A stretch of 64,000 nucleotides of DNA, taken from the NCBI RefSeq assembly GCF_030272615.1, contig NC_081407.1:439113230-439177229 (forward strand), in the 5' to 3' direction. Every line of letters starts with the position of its first letter. Within the stretch, counting starts at the first letter, position 1. The notes beneath the pieces are model-generated. The model saw only the letters and a program-made list of their open reading frames with translations, did no database searches and was not told where the DNA came from. The stretch comes from Cryptomeria japonica (lineage: Eukaryota; Streptophyta; Pinopsida; Cupressales; Cupressaceae). Positions 50,401 through 63,157 of the stretch are shown here, piece by piece. A program made the translations under genes and the position numbers.

Positions 50401-53400
50401 CAGCAGTTTAGGACGATTGAAGAAGGTCCTTGTCAATGGTATTCCTAGATGTGGCTTTCTCATGCCAAATCAACCACTCATGATCAAAGATGGTATCATA
50501 ATGGGGCTTGGCTTCGTTTCTTCATAGTCCCGAGGCTCAGTCTGAGGTGGTTCAAAGAAAAAGTGCAGCAAAAACTGTGAAGTTTTTAAAGGTAGTTGCA
50601 GGTTTAGATCCATTGAGTATCGTTGATAGGGCCTTTCCTTTGGGCAAATGAACGCACTGACAGTTGCTCTTGCTGATCATAGTCAAGTTTCAAGTGGCCA
50701 TGACAAGGCCTTTCTTTCTCTTTTAAATATAGTCTAGTTTTTTGTTGTTCAATAGCAAGTTGGTTGGATGGTGGAGGTGACCCTTAAGCACTTTTTTTGT
50801 TCCGTCATCCCCCTGAAGAACAATATATTTTATGTTTTACTAATTTTAGTTTATAGGTATGATCTCCTAGATCACAATTAACTGATAAAAGAAAAACATT
50901 TAAATCAAATCTTACTATTTTTTTCCATATATAGTGATATCAAAAAGCAATAAGTACATGTTTGAAGCGCAAGGTCAGGTTTGATTTTCATTACAAATAA
51001 AAAAAACCCTTACTGGTGAGAACAGCTTCTATGCAATATGACTAAATGAAACAAAAAGGACAAAAGAGCGCATAGTCTATAATAAGCAAAGAGTCGTAAT
51101 TTAAAAATCTACATAGACATTAAGTGTTAAACAAAACTAAATCATTTGCCTTCTAACCTATATGCATTTTGGTATCTTCAAAACAATAGTTTACACAGTG
51201 TCTCAAGCAAAGCTCCAGTCCACATCACCCAGGGCCACTAAACCAATAACTCCTTTCAGAAACATCAATATTTTTCCAACCTTTCTCCTTTGATTTGATT
51301 CATTTCACTCTTCTCTTGTGCTGGTGAAGGGGATCCATGCATATTAGTGACTCCTTGCACTAGCGAGGGAGCATTAGGAAACATGAATCCTTTCCCCAAC
51401 GATGCGTTGCCAAGGTGGAGTCAAGCCCACCCAGAGATTTCTTTTTGATCAAAACCTTTACCATGATACGTAATTCCTATTCTATACCCAAGTCCGGCAG
51501 AATCCCAACAAGCATCAACACAAAATCAAAGTTTACCTTGTATGTGTAATCAATTAACATAAATTCATCTTTGAGCATCCATTGGATGGCAAGAATGGTG
51601 ATTTCCACTTTGGGCTTGAAAATCGAATCTTATAATTAAAAATCTGTAAAGAAAAAAATAATTTGTAATTGTATCCCATTCTAATAACCTTACCTCCTTT
51701 TTTAATTTTTCTAAATTAAAATTGTTTCATAATTTTTTTTCTAAATCAATGTAACTTTTTTCAAATCTAAATTAAAATAAACTTCTATAATTTTCTAAAT
51801 TATTTTTTTTGAATTTGGGAATGAAGAATTGTTTTTGATCTAACTGTGTAAGAAGAGAAAATTGCTGTTTAACTTTTATGCAGGTAGCAAGAATTTTGTT
51901 AAAAAAAGAAGGAATATAGGCCTTGTATGGTCATATTTATGACCTTACTTGCTGGCTACTCCTATTGACTGATGCAATTCACACTATATCATGATTTTTT
52001 CACTCAGCAATCTGGTGGTTAATTTTACCAAAGGCAAATGGACAAGATCACATGAAATCAGGCATCTATGCAGAAACACAATTATAAGTTAGGACTCAAT
52101 TGATTTATACTGTAATTCCAATACTGAAGGTAAATCAGCGAGAAGGCAGCCTATGTTGCCTTTATTGAAGTTCTTTGGTTATTCTTTATGTGCTCAACTT
52201 CAAATCCTTCCAACGAGCACTTACAACAGTGATTACACAAGGAGTTTTACAATATTCATTTCAATCATCATTGGAATGAGTTAACACCCAAGTTTGATTA
52301 AATATTTAGTCTTACAAGGATTTGAATTGATGACCAAGTGTCCGTCCTCATGAATACTTTCTATCATTATGCCAATACAATAAATAGTAGTTCCTGTGGA
52401 TACCATTTAAATATCAATGATGATGCGGTATGCAATAATTTGGCAAAATTAAGTAAATTCCTTTTCTATTATTAGGTAAGATGCCCAACATGCCAAGGTA
52501 TATAAGAGTCCAATATAGACCAAAGAGTTTCTGAAGAGACATGCAATACACCAGAAGTTTTGGGAAACAAGATACAAACCTACTTGGAAGCGTCATTGAC
52601 ACAATTCTCAAAACTTAAATGTAGAGCCCTAAAATCCTTAATGAAGATGAGGAAGGACCATAGGTTGCATGCTCAGATGAAGCAGCACCACAAGGGATAT
52701 AGGTTGAGAATGTTCATGCAGATGGAGTCCTTGAGGATGAAAGTGATGCTCCATGTTTAAATTTAGAGCGAGAGAGGGAAGATCTGGATATGGAAAATAT
52801 CCTGCCACACTTTGAGAATGAAGAGGTGGAGTTAGATCTGAATGATGAGCAGAAAGAGGAGCAGCAAGCTGGAAAAACAGAGGAAGAAGAGAAAATTGTG
52901 AAGAAATAATGAAATTCAATTTAGTGAAGAAGTTGAAGTTTAGAATGATGATGGAAATAACTTCCAAAACCTTGGACTTAAAAGCCTTCATCATCCTTCA
53001 ATATTTGACATTTTTTCTTATTGGTAATCTGATAAGAGAATTTGAAATACATTTCAGTCTTGGTCTGCAATCTATCATTTTTCTCCTTCAGCTGTTCTCT
53101 TTCATCCTGATGATGGTTCAGGCAGTGTGACCCGAAACGTCGATGCAAAAATTCTTACATAGTTGAATCCAGAAATATATTGCAATCAATAGCATGGACT
53201 GTGGAAATTTGATAAATTTGATGAATTGTCCTACTTGTTATTAGAAGGAAGCTTATGAAAAATTGATGACAGGAAGGAAACAGAAGAAATTCCATATAAG
53301 AACTTCTGACCTAGTTCTGAGTATCCAAGAATGAAATATGGAGCCACTACAAGTCGTTGGGTAGGAAGAGTATTATAGAAAGTTAATCACTTAAGATGTT

Positions 53401-56400
53401 TGGGGTTGGAACTCAAGATCATTCTAACAGTGACAACTTGCAGACAATACGTTTCAAATTTTCTTTAGTATTTTAGCTATTTATTTAATCATGATTTTGG
53501 CACCAATCGCACCTTAATTTAAGTGTGTAGTCCCCAAACCAAATTTTGCATAGATTTGATCTATGAAATATCCAAGAAATGAATTTTCTTTTTGATGAAA
53601 TAGAAAAATGAAATGAAATATTATTTGAATGTTCTGTTTTAAATCTTGATCACTGGGCAATGTCTTTTCATGGTTTTAAAGCTATGGGACATGTCCTTGG
53701 GGATTTCTGCTCGTGTCCCTATACCAAGGATGTCTCAGGGACAGGGACAGCTTGGGGCATTTCCTCAGGTCTGGCAATCTGAACAATATATGCTTCAAAC
53801 AACTTATTGTGGTTTTAAATTTTCAATGCAGGTATATAGATGAACCATTCACAAGAATGCATCTAACGTTTGGTAACATGAAGATTGTTGTGTTTTGAGG
53901 ATTCTATAATGTATATGTCAATATGATGAATGATTCTATCATGTATATATTTATTTATATAGCCGTCCCCAAAAATGGCCTCAAAATATCCTGTCCCTGA
54001 AATGCATCCCCTCACCCCTGCATCTCCACATCCCTGAAATGGCCTCCCCTCATCCCTGAAATGCATCCCCTCATCCCTGCATCTCCACATCTCAGAAACT
54101 TGGTGGAACATAGTTTTAAAGCTAATATATAGCACACTTTCTACAAATGTTGCAGCTTTACTTTTTTTGTGAGCATCAGCTTTCTATCAAGATTACATGC
54201 ATGCATCTCTGTGGTGGGATCATCAAGCTTTGGGGGCAAAGGTTCCCAAGGTGGAGGGCAGGTTGTGTACTTGAACACAACATATTTTGTGATTTAACGT
54301 CAATGAACTATTTTCTATGAAGCTCCTTCCATGTGTCATGCAGCCTAGGTAGCTATTGAGAAGTGGTTAGAGATTCATAACCTTCTTTTGTTATAAATAA
54401 GGATTCTTCCCTCATTTGTGTATCAATTTATATCAAAGTTGCATACTATATTGGATATGGATATGACGAATTTTCAAGACTCCTTGATACAGATAGAGCT
54501 AGATATTACAATTATAAGAACTTACATATATTCAATTATTTATACATCTAAAAGTATAGGACACTGCTTTTGCTATTTTAATTTATAACATTGTCTTTAG
54601 TGACACAAATACGTGTTATTGTGTATAAACATTTTTTCCGTGTTTTAATTTTCAGTTTTATAATGTTTTTTCATAAACCCTAAGTTAGATACAGCATTGG
54701 GCGGTGTGGTAATCATATCCAGATGTATTGATATGGCCCAAATATGGACTGTATATAGGTACTATGGATATGGTATTTGTGCCATAGCTAGGAGTGTATA
54801 CCGTGTCTGATATGCAGATACATGTATCTAGACAGTGGAGGGGAAGTATCGGACAACTCTGTATTATAGCAATATTATTCTATATGTTTATCATATTTGT
54901 TAGAGAAAGAATGAATTCTCTCAACTAGAGCTTGCGGGTGTGAGTGTAGGTGCCCCAATTTATCTATTCGATGTAGTTGTGCTTCCAATGGTTGTAAGCA
55001 TCCTATAGCTACCTTTATTGTGCACTTTAAAGTGCTTATGAATATAAATATGTTCAAAGTACAGTTGGATGTACTGAATGCAATTTGAACATATTAAGAG
55101 TGGGGATACATTAATTTCCTCTTGTTCTTAGTGACAAAATCTTTACGTGGGAAAACTAGGCCAAATCTGCGTCTCTTTAACAGGTATAAAATTGGGGAAT
55201 TAGGACAAGATTAAGAGATGTTAGATCAAATGGAAGATAAGTATACCCGTTTTATATTGAGTTCTTGGCTCTTTGCTAACTAAGCATAGTTTACTTTTCA
55301 TCATTTTATCTGATGTACCTAATGGGATATCCCATGTGGATGAGATAACAAATGGTATGACAGACTTTTTGGTCAGGAAAGTTTGCAGAATTGTTCTGGA
55401 ATAGAATGTCACTGGATATGTAACTCCTCTTTGTTAGACCTCTATGATGGAAGAGGTACATTTTGAGTGATTTATAGATGATCAAGCAACACAGATTTAA
55501 ACAAAATAAATAGATTTTGGAAGGACCTTTTTGGACCTGTATCTTATTTATTTTGGTATTTCTTGAGTGCTTTATAAACAATTCGCTCTTAAAACTTTAC
55601 CTAGGAGAGTTGTCTGCCTATAAAAGGCACCTAGCGACTAAGGATTTAATCATTTAACCAAAATAAATGGATTTTGGAAGGATCTTCTTGGTTTTGAGTT
55701 CGGTTCTTAGACAGATATGTCAATCAATCTCAACTGTATTTGGGAGAGATCTATAATAATCATTGCTAAGCCGTTTCATTTACTTGCTTGTGTAATTATA
55801 TTGTGCTATGGTACAATATTGAATGGATTCTATGAGAATAAATAAAAGAAAACAAATATGACTCTCATCTCCCTTACAAACAGGGATTAGTGTAGGATAG
55901 TAGAAGGCTTTTTGTAATGATTGCAAAATCATTGCCTAGCAGATCTAGGAAACGTGAAGTATTGATTTTGTGTTTTTTTGTATTTAATATTTTAAATCTA
56001 GAATGAGAAGTTCAGAAAGATAAGAAATATGGTTTGGTAAAAGCAATGATTAAGAAAACAATGTTCTTATAAGATTTTGTGATGGGTAACAACATTACGT
56101 TTTCTTGATAAAATTGGCAGGGAAAGGTTGTGTTGGAACTTGGAACATTGTGTATAAACTTAAAGTACAAGTTTGTTTGATAATCTATGAATAAGACAAG
56201 TTTTGTTTTTCATATTCTTTATACAATGTAGGAAACCTACATGGGTGTACGCATAATGCATATTTCTCTTAAAATAATGTAGGTTGATGGAAGTACCTGC
56301 TTGCATTGTGGTGGGCTTGATGGGAATTATAGTCGATGTGCCTCTCTTCACTGTTGTTGCTATAAGCAAGAGCCCTTACCTGCTTCTTAGAGGTTGGCAG

Positions 56401-59381
56401 CGTTTACTATCTGATCTAATAAGCAGAGAAGGGCCCTTCTTTGAAACTGCTTGTGTGCCCATAGCTGGCATTGTCATTCTTCTCTGGCCGCTTCTTGTGA
56501 TTGGGAGTATCCTATTATCCATCTTCTCCAGCTTTTTTGTCGGATTGTATGGGGCAGTTATTGTTTATCAGGTTGCTATCTGCCTCCATATATTTCACTT
56601 ATGCAACTAGATGTTTGAAATGAGTGATAAGTGGTGCTCCTGACTGCCCATCACTGTTTCTATGATTTCTGATTATTGATTTCCAGAAATCATATTTATC
56701 AAAAAAAGCTTCATTTGATTTGATGATTAATTGGCTTCTAAAGTTATTAAATTTGACAATGAAATCAGGAAAGCTCTTTCTTGCGGGGCATGGCTTACAC
56801 TATTGCCATGGTAGCAGATTTTGATGAATATACTAATGATCTTCTATATCTGCGGGAGGGGTCCTGTTTTCCAAGGTATATTCATTTTTTTTTTGTGCAC
56901 CACGGTTAATTTTTTTCTTCCGAGAAGAAATTACTAGTGGTAACTTGACCATTTATTGCATCTGAAAGACCACATACATACTTGGATGTCTCAATTTTAG
57001 ACATGTGATTTCGATTGCATCATCTGTATGGCAATAAAATTCTGTTGTTCCCGCAGCCAGGCCCAACTACAGAAAGAAGAAAATTTCAAAGTCCTTGGAG
57101 CCATCAACAAAATTTGGCCATTCTTCAGAGGTTTCAGTTAATTCTCAATTCTTTCGAAGGGCTAATGCTACTGCTGAGCATGAGATTGTACCTAACCTTA
57201 CTGCTTCAAGGTCAATCAGAGAAACAATTCAGGAAGTGAAAATGGTTCAGGTACTCTCCAACTTGGAGTAATTTAATTCACAAGTTTTTTATTTTCTAAA
57301 GTCTTGGGGAATTGCCATTGCAAATGAAGAATCTCAGTTTTAAGTTGACAGAGTGAAATGCAAGACAAACAAATAAATAAATCAATAGTTGCAGACTAAG
57401 TCACAGGATACGGCGATTTTCAAGGATGAGGTTCGAATTTAATCGAATTTCCTCGATAAAGCACTGCTATCTGTCTCTAAACACAACTCAGCTGGTCGTG
57501 GGTATTCTTTGTATATGCTTTGTATCTATTGGGTCATGGGTGTCTGCAACTGCTGGGTCGCCCTCGGATTTTCTCCAACAAGGGTTGCTATTCTGATAAT
57601 TTATTAGAAGTATGCATATATTTAAAAATAAACAAAATTATCGAAAGCGAATTTTATCCGATTTTTTTTTTTGAATTTTTCCCTTGTCGAATTTCATCCG
57701 ATTTTCATGGCTGTCGAATTCGAATTCGAATTCGAACCTTGTGACTTAGGTTGCAGACACCATTAGAGTTCAAGCTTTTTTGAGATTATTAATTATTTCT
57801 ACAGATATTCATTTGCAAACTATATATCTGGACATCACAGTGGGAAAATTAAGTGGATTTAACACGGTGATATCCAGATAAATATATTGAAAACCGTTAA
57901 AGCATTTGTGAGACATGTTAAGCATTTTGGCTTTAAGATACAAATTTAGCTTTAGTTAATTTACAAAAAAAATTACTGGATAAATGCTCCTGGAAAATGC
58001 ATTGATTTTCCCACAAGAATATTATCTGAGCATATGCCAGCTTTCTACTCTGTGTGTTTCTCATCCATGAGGATCTGTGACAGGTATGGGAAGGCATTAT
58101 GAAAAATTGTGAGATGAGGGGCAAAGAACTTGTGGATCTAAATTTTATAACAGCTGCAGATTGTGAGGAATGGATTCGTTCGAGCACAAATGTCAAATGC
58201 ACAATTATTGGTGTTGGGCTTCCGTCTTATAGCATGTTCTTTGGCCTTCTCCATAGCATAAGAGCTGGAACAGTTGGACTTCTGATGGGTAGGAGCAATG
58301 TTCCATTGATTGCCACTTATCATGTTTAATAATCTCTCTTCTCTTTGTGCTTTTTATTGTCTTCTACAATCATACATGTTTTTTACTTAAAAAAAAAAAA
58401 AAGTTTCTCATCTTAAAGATCCTTTGCACACAAAATCAAGGTATCTAGAGTGGCGAACATCATTTATGAAGGTAGTACTCTAATTTCATGGGAGCATAAA
58501 AAGGCCACAATTATTTCCTGTTGTGTTTTACAGTTGATGGAACAGAAGTCACCTACTTCAATCGTCCAAAGGATCGTATTATGGACTGGTTTTTTCATCC
58601 AATAATTGTCTTAAAAGATCAGATTGAAGCCGCTAAGATAATAGATAGTGAATTACGGTTTCTAGAGAAGCTGATACTGATGTCTGGTGGCAACTTAGAG
58701 CGTATAGAAGCATGGGATAATGGAGCTATTGCTCCAGACAATGCCATGAGAAATGGGGAGATACAAGCTATCAGCAGAAGGTATATCTCGATTCATATTG
58801 TTTGGATAAGCTATTTTTTTTAAACAAATTATTATTCCCAGCTTCTCTTCTTGAAAAGTGGTCCATTCTCTCTAGACTTTTCTCATTTTCTGTAGGAACA
58901 CCTTGCTGCAGCACATGGTGTTCATCGCAATGCTTTTTTTAGGTGTATTCTATTTTTATTGCATTACTTTGTTTGAGGCTTTACACCTTTCAATAAACCT
59001 TATTTGTTACTCTATTGGTAAGAATTCTTTTAGGGGCTCCCCTATTGGCTATCTTTATCAACCAAACTTCTGAGTCCCACTGCCCTACTGTCGTCATTTA
59101 TGGACATTAATATGATTTTTCATTTTTCCCTTTCTTTCTAATTGTTTCTGATTTCTTGGTTCCCTCAATTGACTACTTGTAGGTTACAAGGGCTGGTGAG
59201 AAATATGTCCAGATATCCAACATATCGGAGACGCTACCAGCAGGTTGTAAAGGCCCTCCTCGTTTATGCAAGAGAAAAGGAATGTGGCACAAAAACACGA
59301 AAAACTGGCAGCACCAGAGGCTCCCGGAAAGAGGAGTCATCTCAGCATTTTACATCCATTGAGATCACTTCAATTGTTTAG
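45485..59381 (+). CDS. At3g27390-like multi-pass membrane protein, 10 exons
   Basis: Exons: 45485-45572, 46516-46624, 46766-46961, 47304-47431, 56283-56571, 56769-56875, 57061-57250, 58084-58288, 58534-58780, 59183-59381. All introns are GT-AG and the phases join into 585 codons plus stop, close to my recollection of about 588 residues for Arabidopsis At3g27390. Family landmarks are GNTSIILGLFPAHLAW, DGTWSTIKGS, REGPFFETACVPIAG, REGSCFPRP, LPSYSM, DWFFHPIIVLKDQI and SRYPTYRRRY. Hydrophobic segments lie near residues 12-30, 33-55, 75-110, 178-200 and 230-270. The second half is soluble and the tail basic. The start has A at -3 and G at +4, with an in-frame stop 15 bases upstream. The biochemical role is unknown for the family; membrane location is inferred. 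It appears intact. Confidence 0.93.
46345..46492 (+). other. coding-like stretch in intron 1
   Basis: One plus frame reads EQEKIAERASETKRCSVDNP and then SLSVQMDESVLGDAVKKAGI before a stop at about 46490. Composition is protein-like, unlike the surrounding intron. It might be an alternative exon or a captured gene fragment. Product not recognised. Confidence 0.3.
47526..47590 (-). repeat. possible tRNA-derived SINE head
   Basis: On the minus strand TGGTCCAGTGG (47581-47571) fits the pol III A box. GGTTTGAGCTC (47538-47528) approaches a B box at about 33 bases' distance. No clear tail or target duplication was found. Confidence 0.4.
48062..48165. repeat. ~50-bp tandem repeat, 2 copies
   Basis: AAGTTGATTGTA(T/A)TCACTTTG and TAAATTTTT(G)GTAGTGGCAT recur twice within intron 4. 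Confidence 0.75.
49286..49858 (+). pseudogene. LINE-type RNase H (RVT_3) remnant with duplicated start, intron 4
   Basis: Copy A (about 49290-49410) reads FNEAARGNLDLQWAGCIIRD, then LKGSLIHTKLK and EGTNNEA. This is the start of the RNase H-like domain that ends plant L1-type LINE ORF2 (canonical DGA-x-GNPG, AGxGxIIRD, TNNEAE). Copy B (about 49475-49585) repeats the same block. The domain then continues as DGDSTVIICV, FSNWKINNILQDARSLF and then YSFQHAYREVNKEAGFLANF. The first catalytic Asp position reads Asn in copy A and the frame is broken at several points, including stops between the copies. Nothing upstream looks like RT, so only the 3' part of a LINE survives. Confidence 0.7.
50290..50740 (+). 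pseudogene. unidentified coding-like fragment in intron 4
   Basis: One frame reads EEKEVVYVLTEPFFKSSSLG, RLKKVLVNGIPRCGFLMPNQ and PLMIKDGIIMGLGF. After a frame change it reads HSPEAQSEVVQRKSAAKTVK and FLKVVAGLDPLSIVDRAF. It looks like former protein, perhaps belonging with the LINE remnant or a captured host gene. I do not recognise it. Confidence 0.35.
52619..53250 (+). pseudogene. acidic coding-like fragment in intron 4
   Basis: A frame with two stops reads HADGVLEDESDAPCLNLERE, then REDLDMENILPHFENEEVEL and DLNDEQKEEQQAGKTEEEEK before a stop near 52909. Further protein-like pieces (FHPDDGSGSVTRNVDAKILT) follow in another frame. It resembles a decayed processed copy of a host gene with an acidic tail. 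Parent not recognised. Confidence 0.35.
53640..54095. repeat. GTCCCT/CATCCC-rich repeats in intron 4
   Basis: Near 53990-54090 a ~57-bp unit (CCCTGAAATGCATCCCCTCA, then CCCTGCATCTCCACATC) occurs twice. The 53650-53770 block has several GGGACA/TGTCCC steps. Confidence 0.6.
56283..59381 (+). other. exons 5-10: second membrane block and soluble C-terminus
   Basis: Exon 5 (residues 174-270) carries two more hydrophobic blocks around RGWQRLLSDLISREGPFF. Exon 6 has FDEYTNDLLYLREGSC. Exon 7 is Ser/Asn-rich and basic, the least conserved part. Exons 8-10 form a soluble helical tail ending SIEITSIV. Introns 5-9 are 197, 185, 833, 245 and 402 bases. Confidence 0.9.
57397..57750. mobile_element. 354-bp MITE-like element in intron 7
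   Basis: The ends are inverted: TAAGTCACAGG on the left, CCTTGTGACTTA on the right. TTGCAGAC flanks it on both sides (57389-57396 and 57751-57758), an exact 8-bp direct repeat. Inside the ends lie further complementary GGTTCGAATT/AATTCGAACC blocks, including tandem TTCGAA steps. An 8-bp duplication fits the hAT superfamily. It is non-coding and does not disturb the splice sites. Confidence 0.75.
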
Positions 59382-59924
59382 AATTCAAATGCTGTTTGAG
59401 ATGACTTTCGTCTGTTCAAACATTGGTCCTGCTTTTTCTGAATTCAAGCCAAGCTTCTCTCCAGAGTCCATACGGAAGCTTGTTAAATAGATGCCAAAAA
59501 TGTACAAAGTTCAGTTCCAGTGATCATTTAAGGCTGATTGGTGCATGGGTGATTTCTAAGGGTTGATCTTGGATTAAGAATTTTTTGACTGTTATTTATT
59601 TGTCTGTTGTAAACGTGTGTTGACAATTGTTGTTGTTAGTTGCTTATGGTTTTAATATAGGTTTAGTACTCAGTATTTATTAAAATCACACGTTTATAGA
59701 ATTCTATCAGTTGTGGTTAGATGAACAGGGAAAGCCCTGTAACAAATTAAAAAGTAAATCTTACCAATTGTTTGAGAGTTATGGAGGTCCTAAGCTTGAT
59801 AACCACTTGCTATTGTAATTATATGGGGTTTTGGATAGAATGAGAAGAGTCTTCTCATTCTGACCGAGTTCTCGCAGTCACTTATTTGCTGTTTGGTGAG
59901 CTGGGAAATTGTATACTTTGTAGA

Positions 59925-59930
59925 AATAAA
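59925..59930 (+). terminator. candidate polyadenylation signal
   Basis: AATAAA lies 544 bases after the stop codon of the host gene, in an AT-rich 3' region. Plant signals are loose, so this is tentative. Confidence 0.35.
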
Positions 59931-59989
59931 ATGGAAGAAGCTATTTTTCTTTTTCTTTCTTTTGATGGCTAGTTTCATTCTCTTTGCAA

Positions 59990-61466
59990 TCCTAGTTGAG
60001 ACCTACACATGATTATATGATCCAACCTTGATGAAGAATTTGGAAGGATGAGAATTTTAAATTTGTACTTCACTCTTCAGTGTGATCTTATGACAACTAG
60101 GTTCAAATGAAAAATATCTTTAGAAGACAATTTTCACAAAAATCTTTGATAATGCGAACTCATAGAGGTGAAGTACCTTCGCTCCACGTCAAATATAAGT
60201 AATACACCAGTAATCAGAAATTTTGCTTTCTAGAGCAAACAAAGGGAAGGTGTAGTGATGCCTATTGATAGTAGAAATGGAATTTATTTGAAGTTTAACA
60301 TGCATTTATAAGTGTTCTCGCATTTCACAAACATCATATATGAATAGAAAGCCAAAACCCCGAGGAGGAATGTTTTTGTCAATGATTAATGTCGAGTATT
60401 ATCCACATGAGCTCTTAGATTTGTTAACAGTAGAATTATGCTTTCCTATTTGCTATTTTAATTTTTTATTCATGAGCATCCTTTTTTGTTTTCTTTAAAT
60501 GCTAATAATTTAGATTCACTTCTGGACAATCTAAAGATTCCTTAATTTTAGTGATGAATGCTAGAAAATATTCTTCGTATATTGCAAAGGAATATAATTT
60601 CAAGGAAAATTTATAACAGCATGAATTTGATAGATGTCACAAGCATAAAAAGTTGATGAAAGTCCTTTTGAAAATAATGACTGGAAATCATGCAATAAGA
60701 GAAAGAACCAGTCGCCACAGATGGAGAAGAAGACTATTTTGAAACAGGTAATAAGAGTATAAGAATAAATATGTACAGCTATATAGTGATTGAACATAGT
60801 CACACTGAGTTGTGAAAAAGACTTTATCCTTGAACCTGGATTTCCCTGTTCATTATGGAAAGAACCAAGCCTCATATCAATGTTGCTAAAAATTATAGAA
60901 AAACATGAATGTTGTCAGTATCCATGCTTATGGTTTTAATACAAAGTATCCATAAGAAATTGACAACTAAATGACAAAATACTTTTAATTCTTTCTTTTA
61001 AGGTAGCTTAAAAGAAGGCTGACCAATCTATCTAAAGAATAAACTAAAAGAACATTTCTACCACCTAGAGCCCACAAAACAAAGACTTGTTAGCTTGTCA
61101 AGAGGAAATACACAATATTTACAGGCAGGCTTTAATTCCCTAAAAACATGGCCAAGTTAAAACCCTGTTATAAAAACCATAAAAAATCAAAAGTGCCACC
61201 TTTCCTTGACGGATCTTGCTTTGTCAGAAAAGGTTCCATATCCAAATAACAATTTGGTAAAGCAATTTAAAATAATTAGCAATTGCATCTTGGTGTGCAG
61301 TGTGTACATTGAAGAGGTGTGGAAGGATAATTAGAGAAAATTTTGTGTATTTTTTCATTTATTTATTCTACATGAGGTCAATTGGTAGGTAGAGATATAA
61401 GAATAGAGAGATGAAGAGAGAGTATTAACTCTAATATTCACAAATATGATAAAATAGTTACAAAAT
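59990..61466. other. intergenic DNA with no recognised feature
   Basis: AT-rich. A 91-codon minus-strand open stretch (60600-60875) has no recognised motif. Confidence 0.45.
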
Positions 61467-61483
61467 AAGTAATTTTCAACTAT

Positions 61484-63157
61484 CTTGTGCAATTAAAGTG
61501 CTTTTCCACTTTCTCCATCTCTCACTGTTTTAGGGAGATCAATGTCATTGCGAATTTCTTCGCAAATAAGGCTATTGCTGAGGGTGCTGATTTCTTAGAG
61601 TTTCTCCTTCGGACATTCCTGTTTCTTGCATGAAGCTTCTTTCTTAGCAAGATCTCCTTTCAGAAACCTCCTTCATTTTCTATGCTTGATGTGGTTTTCT
61701 TTCGTAAGTGTCTGTAGTGAAGGTGTTGGTCTTCGGGACAATACCTTTGTTGTTGACATTTCCTGTTAGAATTTCCTCATGGAGTAGGGAGATTGTTGTG
61801 GTTTCTACTATCGGATTGAGATCCCTTTTATAGTTTTGTCTTCTCCTGTCTCCTTGCTTTGTGTGGGTTTTCACTTCCCTATATGGCTATAGAGGGATGT
61901 TGTCCTGCATTATGGCAACATCTCTATTGTAGCTATATTTGGTAGTACCTCCTCACTAAGTATGGAGGTTGGAGGGGCAACTTTTATTTGGTTGGTAGTT
62001 TTGGTATTGTATGGGCCTTTGTTTTGCTATCTGTCTGTCCTGTTTGGCTGCGTGCTTGTTCATTGAGAATATCCTTGTCAATGGGTATCTCGGTTTCCTT
62101 TTGATGGCATTCAGCTTTTGTTTCGGGGACTGTTTGGTACCAGTCTATATTCAACTCCACTCATTACATGCTAATCAATATCTACTCGACAGGGATATGT
62201 TAGTTATATTTGTTAGACCCTTTGCTTTTTTAATAATCATTTTACTTTGTGGTCGGAAGTTGGTACCTTTCTCATGGTGCTTCGTATCATAATGAAAAGA
62301 GTTGGTCCTTTCTTTGAATCATCTGCCATCATGGTTGATATGATATTTAGGGAATTGCAATTTAATGATTGCGGATGTTGTGAGGAATGGGTTTATTTCA
62401 TCATCGGTTGAGCAACCTTTTGCTCGTTGTTTTCTCTTATGATGGAAGGATAATCATGACCTGGTTATATTCTTGATGGTGTGCATATATGGCATCCATT
62501 CTGTCTTTGCATTTTTTTTTACTAACACAAAATGCTTTGTCTTTTATGGAGAGTTCTTGTCAAAATCGGTGGATGGTGGCTTTTTCTGAGGAATTGGAAA
62601 GAGTAGTTAACATGGTGGTGCAGATGGTTTCTTATCCTGCTGTTACTTCTTTGGCTTTTGCTTTGGATTATTCTATGGATCGGTCTCATCCTGCTTCCTG
62701 ATGGTTTTCAGCATCCTTCTCTGCTTTTTATCTGGATTGGCATATGTTTGCTCACCATATTTGTGCTGGCAGGATCACTTATTCTTGGTTCTCTTCTGGC
62801 TTTGAGTTTTGTTCTCTTCAGAGCCTTGGAATCATGTGGTATATAGACAGATTGGTTTTGGGGTGATGGCACTGGTTATGGTTGGACATCATTGGCTCCA
62901 TTTTTGGATGTTCTCTTCTAGATTGGTTCTCACAACTTCCTTTATATCTAATGCGGTTGGCTATGTATCTGGGGGGTTTATTTGGGATGCCTATGGATTT
63001 TTTGTATTGGGTAGATAGGCTTATGTTCTCTTGAGCAATACTGAATGGTTTTCTTAGTGGTTCTTTCCCTTCAGTTCTCCTTGAACCAGACACATGTAAA
63101 AAAGTATATAGATTTAATATAATTTTAGTGGTTTCATCCACTTTTATAAAAAAAAAG
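61484..63157 (+). mobile_element. 5'-truncated L1-type LINE with poly(A) end
   Basis: AAGTAATTTTCAACTAT stands on both sides (61467-61483 and 63158-63174), a 17-bp target duplication typical of target-primed insertion. The right end is a TATAAAAAAAAAG tail. The left end reads FREINVIANFFANKAIAEGA, then DFLEF (from about 61534), matching the last part of the plant LINE RNase H domain (REGNxVADxLAN). The remaining ~1.5 kb is a T/G-rich 3' untranslated region. The copy is truncated at the 5' side within ORF2. The target duplication shows no differences, so it is fairly young. Confidence 0.8.

Noticed and set aside
57051-57060. Acceptor at CCCGCAG (57056) for exon 7
   Set aside because: Using the next AG at 57060 keeps the frame and gives the family motif CFPRPNYRK; the earlier AG breaks the frame.
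61995-63020. Hydrophobic open stretches at 62011-62292 and 62658-63018 suggesting membrane proteins
   Set aside because: They lie in the T/G-rich 3' untranslated region of a LINE bounded by a 17-bp target duplication; the hydrophobicity comes from T-rich codons.
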